Program-made: the position numbers and the translations under genes
The notes under the pieces: model-generated
What the model was told of the DNA's origin: nothing
The model's database searches: none
Seen by the model: the letters and a program-made list of their open reading frames with translations, nothing else
Source of the DNA: Limanda limanda
Taxonomy: Eukaryota; Chordata; Actinopteri; Pleuronectiformes; Pleuronectidae
Reading direction: 5' to 3'
Length of the DNA: 64,000 bases
NCBI RefSeq assembly: GCF_963576545.1
Contig: NC_083656.1
Coordinates: 6,824,311-6,888,310 of the forward strand
In this document: one piece after another, positions 39,463 to 51,018 of the stretch
How the letters are laid out: each line of letters starts with the position of its first letter
Numbering within the stretch: the stretch's first letter is position 1

Positions 39463-41275
39463 CACAAAAGGCACCGGGGGTATTAGTTTACAATCAAGCG
39501 TAATTGTTTTTCATTTGTTGTATCTGGAAAGGCCCATTCAACTCTGATTAACTCAACTGGGTTCAAAGCTAATTATATCACGGCATTCCAGTAAAGAATC
39601 AAAGATGATTTAAACAGCGGCAACACTTGAACCCTTCAGAGATTAAATCAGGGCAGCCATACTACACTCATGATTAATTATCCATATTAACGTGGTTGTG
39701 TGGGTCTCATCAAGTTTGATGCCGCCTGTGAAAACCAGCACGGGTAAGTCAGGACATGTTTAAAGCCCAGGGTCCTTTTGGAACATATCAAAATGTTGTA
39801 GAAGCCCTAGTTTCTGACACAATGACAGCATCTAATTAGAGATGGCAGGACCTTTCAAGAGTTCTGGTGAGATTGATCGAAGCAGCAGTGACAAGAAGGA
39901 GAGTGGCACACTCGCACAAAAACATCAGCAAAGCTCCGACGCCATCAACATCCCAAGAAACCCGAAGGCATTTCAAAACATGTAATCGCTGTCATGATTT
40001 CCCTGTAAAAATGTTCGTACCCACTGAACTGTTTGGAAAAGTTTAGACAGCTCCCTCGACTGGAAACAACTTCTCTGTGCGGACAAACCCGGAACAGTCA
40101 GTGCCTCAAACATCGTCTGTGGACATACTCATTCTTCTGAGTATTTAATTGAGCTTCTGTGTGCGGAGGACGGTAGAAATCATTCACATAAACACAGAGA
40201 TTATCGTATTAAGCATTTCAATTGTGGTCAATGTGAAATGCACATTCTTGCGTTTGCTCCTTTATCTTGAAAACACAGTGAGATTGATGAAGAGAAATCC
40301 TCCGCGCAGATGTTTGATGAAAGATGGCGGAGTTTCTAATTGGTCTTGAAGATAAGAATTAACTTGATGAGCCTCAGTGGTTCTAACTTGAATTGATATG
40401 AGTTTATTATAACACAGATGTGCCGACAGAGAGGAATCTCAGTCCAACTTGTAAAAGAGCCTGAAGAAAGATGAAAGCATCTCAGTATTGAACCATACTA
40501 TTTCTTCTTTATTGTCTGCATTAAAAAGCTGCTAAAATGTATTCACTTATTCATAGCAATTTCATACAATTTCTATATTTAGAAGAAATAACCTTATCAT
40601 TGAAGTTCAATACAGTAAATACCTTTCTAAAATCAGATTCTACTTATTAAAATGTATAATAAAAGAGCTTAGAGTTCTGTAATTCTACATAGATTTGTTG
40701 TTTTACAAGTTTTCTTCATAGAAAATGCTTGTTAAAGGTGTTTTTATCAGTGTATAGTATTTCTAAGTATTGTTAAAGTGTACAGTAGTGTTCAGTAGTA
40801 ATTTGTCAAGTTAGGAGATCCAGGGATTTATGTGACGATGACCTCAAACAAGTTCAGCGTCCTCCTGCATTTAGCTGACTGAAATTTAGCTGATTCTCAG
40901 GAAACACTCGCTCTTCTGCTGTGTTTTCCATGGAAGACACCTTGTGACTCGGCGCTCGCACTAAATTAAGCGGAAGTAACACAATCACCGATAAAAGCCC
41001 CAAAACACCCGGACAGATAAGCAGTGCTGAGCAGTCCCACAGACGCCAAGCCAATTCCTCACTTCATTATTTACCGTGCCAAAGGTTGTGCCGAGGTCAA
41101 CCGGAGCGTGGGGCATTAGCACTGTCATTCATCAGAGTTCATTTGAAACAGGTAACAGGCCCGGATTCAATCTCAGCGTGTCTATATTGATGAGGCCCAA
41201 CGACGGATGTCCACATGGGCAAAGCGGGCACATGGCCCCCGGAGCCGATAGGGGCCCTGGTCTTTGGCCTTCAGA

Positions 41276-41317
41276 TTTATTATTAAAGGTTATCTCTTTA
41301 TTATTAAAGGTTACCCC
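41276..41317 (+). repeat. 21-bp tandem duplication
   Basis: TTTATTATTAAAGGTTA plus four variable bases occurs twice head to tail (41276-41296 and 41297-41317), differing at two positions. Confidence 0.85.
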
Positions 41318-43473
41318 TTATCAGAGGGTTGTCCATTCACCTGAACATCTGAAAATAACCAATATAGATTTCTAACTGATAGATGTGCTTTTACCATTTG
41401 CACGTGTGGTCAGGAGGCTCTGTGGCGAGTGTGTCCAGAGCCCGTGGTCACGATAAACCCCTCCCACTCAATCTCTTCCAATAAAGTACAACTGATATAA
41501 AATCTCACATTTAGTTGATGTTCCGTCTCACCACGTGGGCCCTGTTTGCTCCTGACCTCCGATATGAATTCACCACGACAGCCACAAAGCCTGACACATA
41601 CATGGCAGCGTGTTTTTCCACACAACAGAAAACATGCACTTTGTGGCTTTTCTTAAAGCGGTCCCTGAACTGGGATTTGCATATAGATAAGATGAGCTGG
41701 CCTTGAATCGAGAGCAAACACGACGGACTTCATTCAAACAGCCGCTGGTTGTGTCACGACCATGTTCTCACTGCAGGGTGTCAATAATATGAATATATTG
41801 AATCAGGGATAATTAATATATATTCAATTTGAAAACGTTACCAGCATTCAACCCAATGGTAAGTGCACTATATAAGAATATTTTCTCTTTATACTAACAC
41901 ACACTATATTGTGTGTACATATATAATAATTTCTACATCTGTATACTGTTAATTGTAAGTTATAATAAAAGTGTACTTGTATTTATGGTTAAAAAGTTGA
42001 ATGAGGCTCCATATACCTATTATCGATTGTAAGAACGATTCTGATTGGCTCCATTTTTTTTTGTTTTGCCAATTTCAAAGAATAATTGAGATTAGCTTAA
42101 GTGACCCGGAGCAGCCTCCTTCCACCGCGGCTCCATTTGTCAACATCTATCTGTATTGACACATGAATATTTATCCCCCGTTTGCTCGGTTGTCTTTCTG
42201 CGAACGTGGATTAAATCAGTCTCTTGCCGGATAATTGATCTCGGCCCGAGACAGGTTGAGGTGGAACGATGGGATTTCTCTCTGCCCCTCTCCGTCTCTT
42301 TTTATTTGCTGCTTTACTTAATTAAATCCCGATTCAGCTCGGCGGCGCTCTATCAACGAACGGTTCTGCCGGAGCGCAACACCGAAAGCAAACAGACGCG
42401 TGAGAACATGCAGAGCAGCACGGAGACGTCGGGAAGATCGAGAGAAACACGTCAGATCGTTTGATGATGAAATATCTTCCCGGTTAAGAACCACCCACCG
42501 CCTCTATTACTTCTGGGTTTTTTTATCTCTTACATTTGCTTGTTTGAGTGGTCCGTTCCTTCTTTTCTTCTTCTTTGATTCAGTTCAATCCCGCGTCTTG
42601 TGCTCCCCAACTAACTGATCTGTTTATCTCATTTGACACCTTCCTGTGGAGGAACTGTGCGAGCTGCAGCTCAGGTGAAGCCGGCAGAGAAGCTACGGAG
42701 AAGAACCCGAGGCTGCACTTCAGACGGAAAATGGAGAATATGGAACAAATAGAGGAGATTATTCTTTTTCCTGCCTCCTATATGTCCTCTGGGGTTTGGC
42801 GGAAGTGCACATGACCATTTATAAGGAGAATATAAAGGCTGATTAAGTTACATGATGCCCTCTGATGACACATGTGGAAAACTGTATTAACACCGTAGCA
42901 TTAGTGTCTCACTAGATATGAAAAACAAATCCAGCAGAACCCTAAAGGAGCTGAATTCCCCAAATGCTCCCTCTGGTGGAGTGCAGATGACTGTCCTGAG
43001 TACAGCTGAGAGCACTTCAGGGTCTTACCTGCACCTGAACTCCGGCTCTGAGAGATCTCAACCATCTGATACCCCTGAGATAAGAGGAAACACACAAGCG
43101 TCTCCATTGAATCCCATATTAAAAACCGCAAAAAATGACATGTAACTATCAGAGCTGCAGAAAGGCAGTACTCGAGACAAACCTCAAAAGATCCACGAGA
43201 GTTATCAAAGCCGCCTGTCAGAGTGCTCGCTGTGCTTCGGAGATGAAGACGCGGCCTCCGTTCTGTGTCCACCGCTGAAAATCATCAGTAATGAGGAGCA
43301 GCCGCTCTCCTTCACCAGCTGAGCTCACGACGAAATGCCAAGTTAAATGCTGCGGGCGACTTCACAGGGGTCGTGCCGCCGCCGCCTTCAGATCCCGACG
43401 CAGTCTCTTTTGTGGCAGCCAAACGCTCGGTCATTACTTTATCGGAAGTCTTATGGTGCATTTGATGAGAGGA

Positions 43474-43497
43474 AGAGAGAGAGAGAGAGAGAGAGAG
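43474..43497 (+). repeat. (GA)n microsatellite
   Basis: About 24 bp of GA; the Arg-Glu runs in two frames are artefacts of it. Confidence 0.92.
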
Positions 43498-43871
43498 CGG
43501 GAAGACGTGCCGAGTCGATGTTTGTCTGTCATCTCCTTTGTGATCTTCTTAGGTCTCATTTTGGATTTTACGGGCGACATGGCAGCGACAAAGACGCGTG
43601 TATCTGTTCTCGGCCCGCGGGTGAGATGTCTTTAAGTCGAACTGATTTCCCCTGACTTTTATCATGACGGAATTTAGGTACCGCGGCTATTTTTGAGAAG
43701 AAACAAGCTCTTTCTGAGATGTTCGTTGAAAGAGCCAGTAGCTGCAGGCCTCTGCAGGTGGGCGTTTCCCTTCGCAGGGTGTGATTTAACCTCTTTTCCA
43801 CATATATGAACTCTGGAAAATATAGAGAAACTGGACATTTGACCTTTCACACATGTCCTCTTCAGACTTGA

Positions 43872-44106
43872 TCTCCATCCGGCCATTATCTGCTTATCCT
43901 CGGAGGGTTGCAACGGGAGATGGAGCCAAACATTGGGGAAGAGGTGGGATACAACCTGGACAGGACACCAGCAATAAACCTAATCCCGATCTGCATGTTT
44001 TTGCACTGTAGGAGCAAGCTGCAGAAAACCAATACAAACTCCACAAAGAAAGACCATGGTAAAACCAGGATAGGAACCAGGAACCCTTTTGCTGTAACCA
44101 CCCAGA
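43872..44106 (+). repeat. Fish 'catccattatct' dispersed repeat, longest copy in the window
   Basis: The family's words appear in order: GGCCATTATCTGCTTATCCT, CAACGGGAGATGGAGCC, GATACAACCTGGACAGGACA, CCTAATC...TGCATGTTTTTGCACTGTAGGAG, AATACAAACTCCACAAAGAA, AGGAACCCTTTTGCTGT. It is heavily mutated and deleted internally. Three reading frames across it have no coding support. Confidence 0.7.
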
Positions 44107-45039
44107 CGCCCACATCCTTTAAGAAATGCTCTCCTCTGTAGAGCATGTGGGAAAAATGTAAAACATCACCAACACGTCCACTTGCTCACTGGGACTTCTC
44201 CAGAAAATGACCTTCCCCATTCACATTTCTGCTCAATTGGACATTACACAGACTTAATACTTGGGAGCTGGCAGGGAAGCATCCGCTTAATGTCAGGTAC
44301 AACGGATTTGGTCATTAGGTTCACGTTCACAGCTCCCAGCCATGAAAGCAGAAAGAAAAAGAAAAATCTTCTGCTGGAGAGGAGCGGGTGGAGGTTGATG
44401 GGGGTTGATTACTCACTGCAGCGGACTGTATTAATTAATGGCTCTTGCGAGTGGTCAGTGAGCCTGTGAACACTCTCATGCAAACATCCACCACCGCATG
44501 CAAATAGTGTCATTACAAGTTCACTCACTGTGACCCACGCCCGCTCCTCGCTCTGCACAACCTCCCGACATCAGGAGATTCTCAACACAATCAGTGGAGC
44601 AGAAACTTCTGAGCAAACAACCACACACGCTGGTGAGTTGACACCTTGAATCCCAAACACTGGGTTGATGTAATTCATTTAAATTAAAGACTTCAACTAA
44701 CCCAATTAGCCTCAAACAAAGCACTTACTACAGATTGCCCCTCGCTCAGTTAACAAAGATTTATTTAGCTTGCTTTACATATGAAAACACTAAGAACATT
44801 CCCCGGCGTGTCAGCGGTCTCGTGGCTAACTAACCGACGCTGGGGAAATCTGTCAGAGTGTCAGAGACCTTTAATCCCCGAGCTCCTCCTGGCAGGTACT
44901 GACTGAAACAAATAATTCAGGCCAGGAATTAGACCCATCCCAGGCCACCCTCATGCAAACCATCACTCTGCTGCATCACAGAACTGCACTAAACATACCT
45001 GTCTCCTTGCAATGTGTACCCTGTACAACACTCCACTCC

Positions 45040-45612
45040 ATATACACTTACTTCACATCATATGTGATATGTGTTAATATAAACCATATTGATATTATAT
45101 ATCATTTTATACAATAATATTGTCTTTTGCACACTCTGTCTACATATTCTTACACTCATAGTATATTATATTATCTATTGTATAGTCACATACTTATATT
45201 TATACCTCTACTATATATCATATATTATATCATACTCTTTGTATATTCTTTGTATATATAAGTCTATAAACTAAAACTAAAAGCTGCCATTATTACTATA
45301 TACTGCTATTATATTGGTATAATAACTATCATATATAAATATATATTATGTTATATTATATACTATATATACTGTACTATTTTTATATACTGTCTAGCAA
45401 TAACATTACCATCATATCATCAGTACTACTACCATCATCTTGCCACTGCACCTTATCTACCTATTTATCTTGTGTTTCTGTTTGTATTCTTTCTACCTCA
45501 ATATTTTTTTTTTTATTCTATTGTATTGTATTTTATTGTATTCAAATATACCGGCTGCTATGACGACTTAATTTCCCTTCGGGGATGAATAAAGTCATCT
45601 ATCTATCTATTT
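45040..45612 (+). repeat. AT-rich LINE-like 3' region ending in ATAAAG + (TCTA)n
   Basis: Very AT-rich sequence made of TATAT/TACTAT words (45040-45400) ends in CCCTTCGGGGATGAATAAAG followed by CATCTATCTATCTAT. That ending is a wording I recognise as a frequent fish non-LTR element terminus. Reading frames here are Ile/Tyr-rich composition artefacts. Confidence 0.6.
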
Positions 45613-46249
45613 TTATTCTAACCCTGTTGTACATTTCTCTACTCGGTTCATGTGGAAAGAAAATTAGCCACATTCAAGAAAACGATTTGTGACTGACCAT
45701 TGAATAACATTTGATTATACATGTATATATTAAAACCTATTCCTGTTATTAAAGGAGGAAGCTGCATGTGTATAGAGTCGAGTCACAGCAGAAACCATGT
45801 GCAGGATATAATTACTTCTGTAAGTTAATAAAACATTAGGCGCGAGGTGGTCGTTCTCCTGAGTGTGCCCCTGCTCTCTCACTTCACTTCACTTCTCCCA
45901 ATGCTCATCAACAATGGATGATTATTATCATTATCGACGGCCATTATCCAAGACGCTGCGGACACACGCACACGCCTGCAATCCTCAGCGGTTCAGTGAC
46001 GTATGGCCGTCATGCACAGGAGAGGTCACAGTGGCTCAGTGCTGCCTCTTATATCATGGCTGCTCTGGCTGACTGTTCACCAACGTGACCCAGAGACCAC
46101 CAGGAAACGTCCCAGTGCTTCCGACGGGTTGTCCACCGTCACCTTGGGGTAATGTCTTGAAAAATTCAGGGTTGCAGTGCATGTGGGAAAGAAGCTTTAC
46201 ATTTCAGAGCCAGCTTGCTGGGTGGATGAAGCTAGATATGGCAGCAGAG

Positions 46250-46545
46250 ATGTCAGATATCGATTCTGATACCTGGACTGAAAAAAGAACACAAAGGAAT
46301 AAATCTAGGGAATGCAAAGCAATCAATTACTTCCTTTCGAAAGCTGTTGACATCCTGACATACTTGCTCTGCCTAATGTCACTGGCCAACAGAGCATGTC
46401 AGCTTCAATGCAACTGTGATTTCTGAGAAAAGAAAATTGCAGTTTAATCCGGGTGAAATGATCTACTTTAAAGACGGGGTTTCATATCGGGTAAATAGAT
46501 TCCTGCACTCGCCACTTATTTCCAATACTGGTATCGGATAATCTC
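46250..46545. repeat. Possible element bounded by 'gatatcgattctgatacctg' and 'atactggtatcggata'
   Basis: The two edge words are roughly inverted forms of each other and resemble a fish repeat made of GGTATCGG units. The interior is ordinary sequence, and no target duplication was seen. Confidence 0.3.
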
Positions 46546-47781
46546 CAAGGACCATTCTGCTTTACTGACTATTCATCCTTGTGGCCATTTGCAGTACTGC
46601 AACTAAAAAAATAGCACCTAAAGGCGCCAAAACACTGAGGATTTAAATTAAGTAGTTAAAAGTCACCTTGACACAAAAAGGTTTATCACAATTGACATTC
46701 CAGTAGCTTGTTATATGTTATTACACAAGGGTGACATTGCTTTCCTGTGAAATCAAATTCAAATCAATTTAATGTACATTTGTTTACAAGTGAGCTGGTA
46801 TATATTATCGGTAAACCACAGACCAACACCTCTTGAAGGCTTTAATTGATTTCAGGCACGGCGGATTTCTTTCCAGCGCGTCCGTCCCGGGCTCGTTAAC
46901 TCTCCGCTCGGAAAAAAAACAAGGCGTCCTTCGTTAGCTGCGTGTGGACATGTGAGTCTTTCATCTGCGTTCGTGACAGGCCTGCGGAATAAAGCTGAAC
47001 GAACCGAGCAGAGGCGTGAATGTAGAATTTAGTTTAATTAGTGTGTTAGTATGCATGCGAGGAATGATAAGGTTTGTCTTACACATAACATGTTAAATGT
47101 GTTGTGAGAGGAAAATGAAAGCTAGGAAACTTTGTGAAATGATGAAGACAGTTTCACACTTGGGGCCCAACTTTTCTTCTTTTATTCAATCAATGAATTG
47201 AATGTGCCAGCTCAGGTCGACCCCAAGCCGAGATGATGGGATTGCAAAAGTGCGAAAAGGTATGATTTTCTTCCCGTGCTTATAATTGTGTTGCTTTCAT
47301 ATGGCAGCTGGGTGGGGTAGCGGGGGGACATGGTCCATTGGCTCTAAGCCGAGAGAACGTCCGCCCTATAGCAGGATGGATCAGCAGAGGGGCGACAGCA
47401 TCGTGGATTAGTGCAGCCTGTCAAGGTCTGACGCTGCAGTGACAATTTAATCGCTGAACTGGCTCCCCGTAGAAAGAGGGAAAGATGAGAGGAAGGAAAA
47501 ACGGTACAGGGGGAGTTAAGAGGCAGTGGTCTTCATTTATGAGATTCATTTTGTCATATCAGACTCTGTTAATACTGCTGTCAACATCTCCTGGGTCCTT
47601 GGGAGGAAGAAACAACAACAACTCACTCTCACGCAGACAAACACACACAGGGAGCACTCTGAGCGTATCCCTAAGCTTAACCCTACAGTGAATTGCCAAA
47701 GGAAACGGCTCTTTTTGTCATCGAGGATGAGGGAACACACGCTTCCTCATCGGGATAGATGAACATGTCTCCTCAGGCGTT

Positions 47782-47804
47782 CACACACACACACACACAC
47801 ACAC
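47782..47804 (+). repeat. (CA)n microsatellite
   Basis: About 23 bp of pure CA. Confidence 0.92.
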
Positions 47805-50551
47805 ATTCCACATTAACGTAGGAAAGGCTGTTTTCTCACATTAGTCATCCATCAGACTGGTTTTGAAGGAGAGCACATAAAACAAATCGATATTCATTTA
47901 AATAGGAGCCAACACCGCATGTCAAAGTTAGTTGAAGCAATCAAATGTATGAATAATTCACAGGCGCACAATCGCTCATACAATAAGCCTGTGAGGTCTG
48001 ATCAATCAGAATCAATACGCACAATATGATGCAACGGACGGGCGATCGTGGAACCTTTTGAATGTGGCAGGAACACGATGTGCGTCAACAACACCTAGTT
48101 ATTTTTCTCTTTCTGCTTCTGGCCCCATCCTAATAAGGGAAGAGGTTTCCATGGTAATAGTAGACACGAACTACCTTGAGCTCCACCAGGCTTTTAAACT
48201 CACACTCGAAGGACAGTGATTTCATCCTTTGTGCTGAGGTGAATAAAAGCAACACATTCGGAACATTCGTGGCAGCAAGAAAAAGCATCAGGCGGGTGTG
48301 ACTCTCTCTTCTCTGATCAGAGTGATTACGAGCGGCTTCACGCTTTTTGTGTGTTCGGTGTTTATCAAGCAAAGCAGGGTCAATTCCATTAGCTTTATTG
48401 TTAACGTCGCATTTAATTGATGCTGCAACCGCACGCATAGATTTGATCTTGAGAAAACAACCATTATCAGACTCTCATTTAATCTGTATTTATACTTTTT
48501 AATAGGTTTCAGGTGTTAGACCGTGAAAGATGTCATGAATATACACGCACTGGGGTAAGTACTAGCAATATAAACATCTTAGAATGAAGGCATTTAAATA
48601 TATCACCAGTGGAACTTAATATAGTTTGTTGTGATGACATCAACCCGCTCTCTACTTTGCTTTACACTCACAATTTGCATTTTCACATCAACATTACAGG
48701 CTCACATCATGATTAGAATGAAAAAAGAACAGTACCCATATGCAAATGCTGTTTTCTCCTCACGCTTCTCTCTAACAAGGTGGCAGCATCAGGCCGTTTC
48801 CGCTATAGAACCAACTTGCAGCGGTTTTGCATCATCTGTGCAACACAACTGAGCCTCTGCGTCTTGCCATGTTGATACAAGGTCGGCACAAGTTGCGAAA
48901 CATTATGTTAAAGGAAGGCGAGGAGTTTGATTAAAGGGAGACCGGCTGATTTATGCAAGAGAAATCCTCCATTTGAGTCAAGACGAGAAGATAATTTGCA
49001 GCATGGGGACGATGTTTCTGCACAAAGACAAGTCTGCCTGAGAGTAGAAACCATCAGTGAAGAATCAATTAAGAATCCACTTCTATCCCTGTTTTCAGTA
49101 AAGCCTGCCGAGCTTCTTCATGCAGTAATGACCACACGTCTGTTTCACCAGCACAATGCAGCAGGTGGCGGCCAGAGCTGCAGTGCGCCCTCATTCCAGA
49201 CACATATATTCCACAGCAGCCTCCAACCGTGGATAAATACATGCTTTTGGTTTGCTGAGCACATGTCAGGCGGATTCTGCCGAGACTTTGCATCAAAGTC
49301 AAAAACCTGCATCACTGAGCAGGTCCAGCATTTATAACTAGAACCCGAGTGGAAACGCTTTGTGTTTGTATTGCGAAAAGGCAGAAAGAACATTAACTTG
49401 GGCTGGGGCGCGTTGTGTGTAAGAGTCAAGCTGAATGTACGGTGTTCGTGCAGAATGATCAATTACAACACAGTTATTTCCATCAGATATTATCAGAGGC
49501 CATATAGTCCTATTTAGTCTCGTGCTCCGGGAGAACTTTAAGTGGCTCTGGCAAGCTGCGCTTCACTGAATTACACACATGCCCTCCTGTTATTCACAGA
49601 CCTCACATACAGGGCAAACCAATACATTACTCTTTGCACTAAAACAATTAACCTCCCAGTGGCTCTACTCAGAACAAACAAAAAAAACACGTGGATAATA
49701 CACAGATTGGATATTTTACCGGATTACCATGAGTGTGGTTTCGCTTCGCTGGAAGCCAAGAGGAACAACAACATTGTGTTTGTTGTAATTATTATGCACC
49801 GCGGAAATTCAGGTGTTGAGATTTAACATTTTTATCCTTTAACCACCCACCAATAAATCACAGCAGAAAGTGCACGATTAAATGCGCTGCTATATGAAAG
49901 GGAAAAAAATGTAAATGCACAAACAAAAATCATTTCTAACACTTTCTGAATAATGCGACTGGAGATTTTAACTCGAATCCTTCATCTGGGGAAAAAAACT
50001 AACGTTGCAAGCACCATAATGGATGGAGTGACACTTTAAGAAGTTAGCTGTGGACTCGGTGGCACCGGCACAGCCGAAGTGTCCCCACGGTGTGCCGCAG
50101 GTTCTATTCGTCTCTTTGTGTCCTGACCCTGGGCATTGATTCTCATGGGATCACAGCAACATGTGTTCATTTCATCTGGGGTGCCCTATATACGCCCGTG
50201 GCGATTCTTTACCTCTGGCGTGGGAACATACTTTTCTGTGCGAGTGCTGTGGTACCGGGGAGATGAATAGGAAAATGTGATTGAATGATATGATGTCCAG
50301 TGGACGATAGGTAAATATATCCCCATCTTGCACAGATGGCATCTTTCCGAGCCAGAGTCTTTGCGACTGCGATCAGGGGATGGAGTTGCAGTCAATCTCA
50401 CCTGTCAATCACATTTTATCATGTTTATCCAGCATCAAATAACAAGATAAATCCAAACTTTCTGGATAAAAGAATCACTTGAAAATAAGTGATAAAATCA
50501 GAGAAATCGAGAGATGTGTTTGGTCCATATCTCGTCCACTAACATGGAGAT

Positions 50552-50620
50552 GGTCGATACTGCAGTCAGCCACCAGGGGGCAATCACGAAGCTTTGGCTT
50601 CACTTTAGTGGAGCCGTCAT
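50552..50620 (+). repeat. Short relative of the 10.7-kb interspersed repeat
   Basis: CTGCAGTCAGCCACCAGGGG is the inverted counterpart of the start of the 10700 copy, and GCTTTGGCTTCACTTTAGTG plus GTCATGTC resembles its end. The middle is missing. Confidence 0.5.
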
Positions 50621-50958
50621 GTCTTCATCACCAATAACAGAAATGTACATATTGTGTATTTCAGGGATTTTTCTACCACCCTCGGGGGTTTTGGCCGATC
50701 ACTTAAGGAATGGCTTGGTTCACAAAATACCCTGAGTGTAAAGTGATGTAATTCCTGGTTGATCTATAGAATGAATATAACTGAGCCGTGATGTGTTGAA
50801 TCCCCAACATCATGGAATCTTGGAGTTATTGTACATTAATTCTACTTAGTGTATAAGAGGGGCAGAGCGCTGATGTGGAAGTAGGTCTTAAACTCACATT
50901 TGCATATTTATTTTGGGCTTCTTATTAGCATTGGCAAACATGAGCATCCAGCATGAGG

Positions 50959-50961
50959 GTG

Positions 50962-51002
<41 letters not shown>

Positions 51003-51018
51003 GGTGAGGGGGGGGGGG
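50959..51018 (+). repeat. (GT)n tract followed by a poly-G run
   Basis: GT repeat with one TTT interruption to 51003, then GTGAGG and a run of about 12 G ending at 51018. Confidence 0.95.

Larger units (their letters stand above)
39463..43871. other. Non-coding stretch
   Basis: Includes the 21-bp duplication at 41276, a GGGCACATGGCCCCCGGAGC fish-repeat-like patch at about 41226 and CpG-rich parts around 42330-42440 and 43200-43420. No exon recognised. Confidence 0.45.
44107..50551. other. Non-coding stretch
   Basis: Contains the AT-rich LINE-like end at 45040-45612, the possible element at 46250-46545 and a CA tract at 47782. The remainder is unique-looking. Confidence 0.45.

Noticed and set aside
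43291..43655. Two 100-plus codon frames around a GA repeat
   Set aside because: Arg-Glu runs come from the repeat; the rest has no domain.
50040..50200. Possible tRNA-derived SINE (GCAGGTTCTATTCG box-B-like word)
   Set aside because: The match is partial, with no clear box A or tail.
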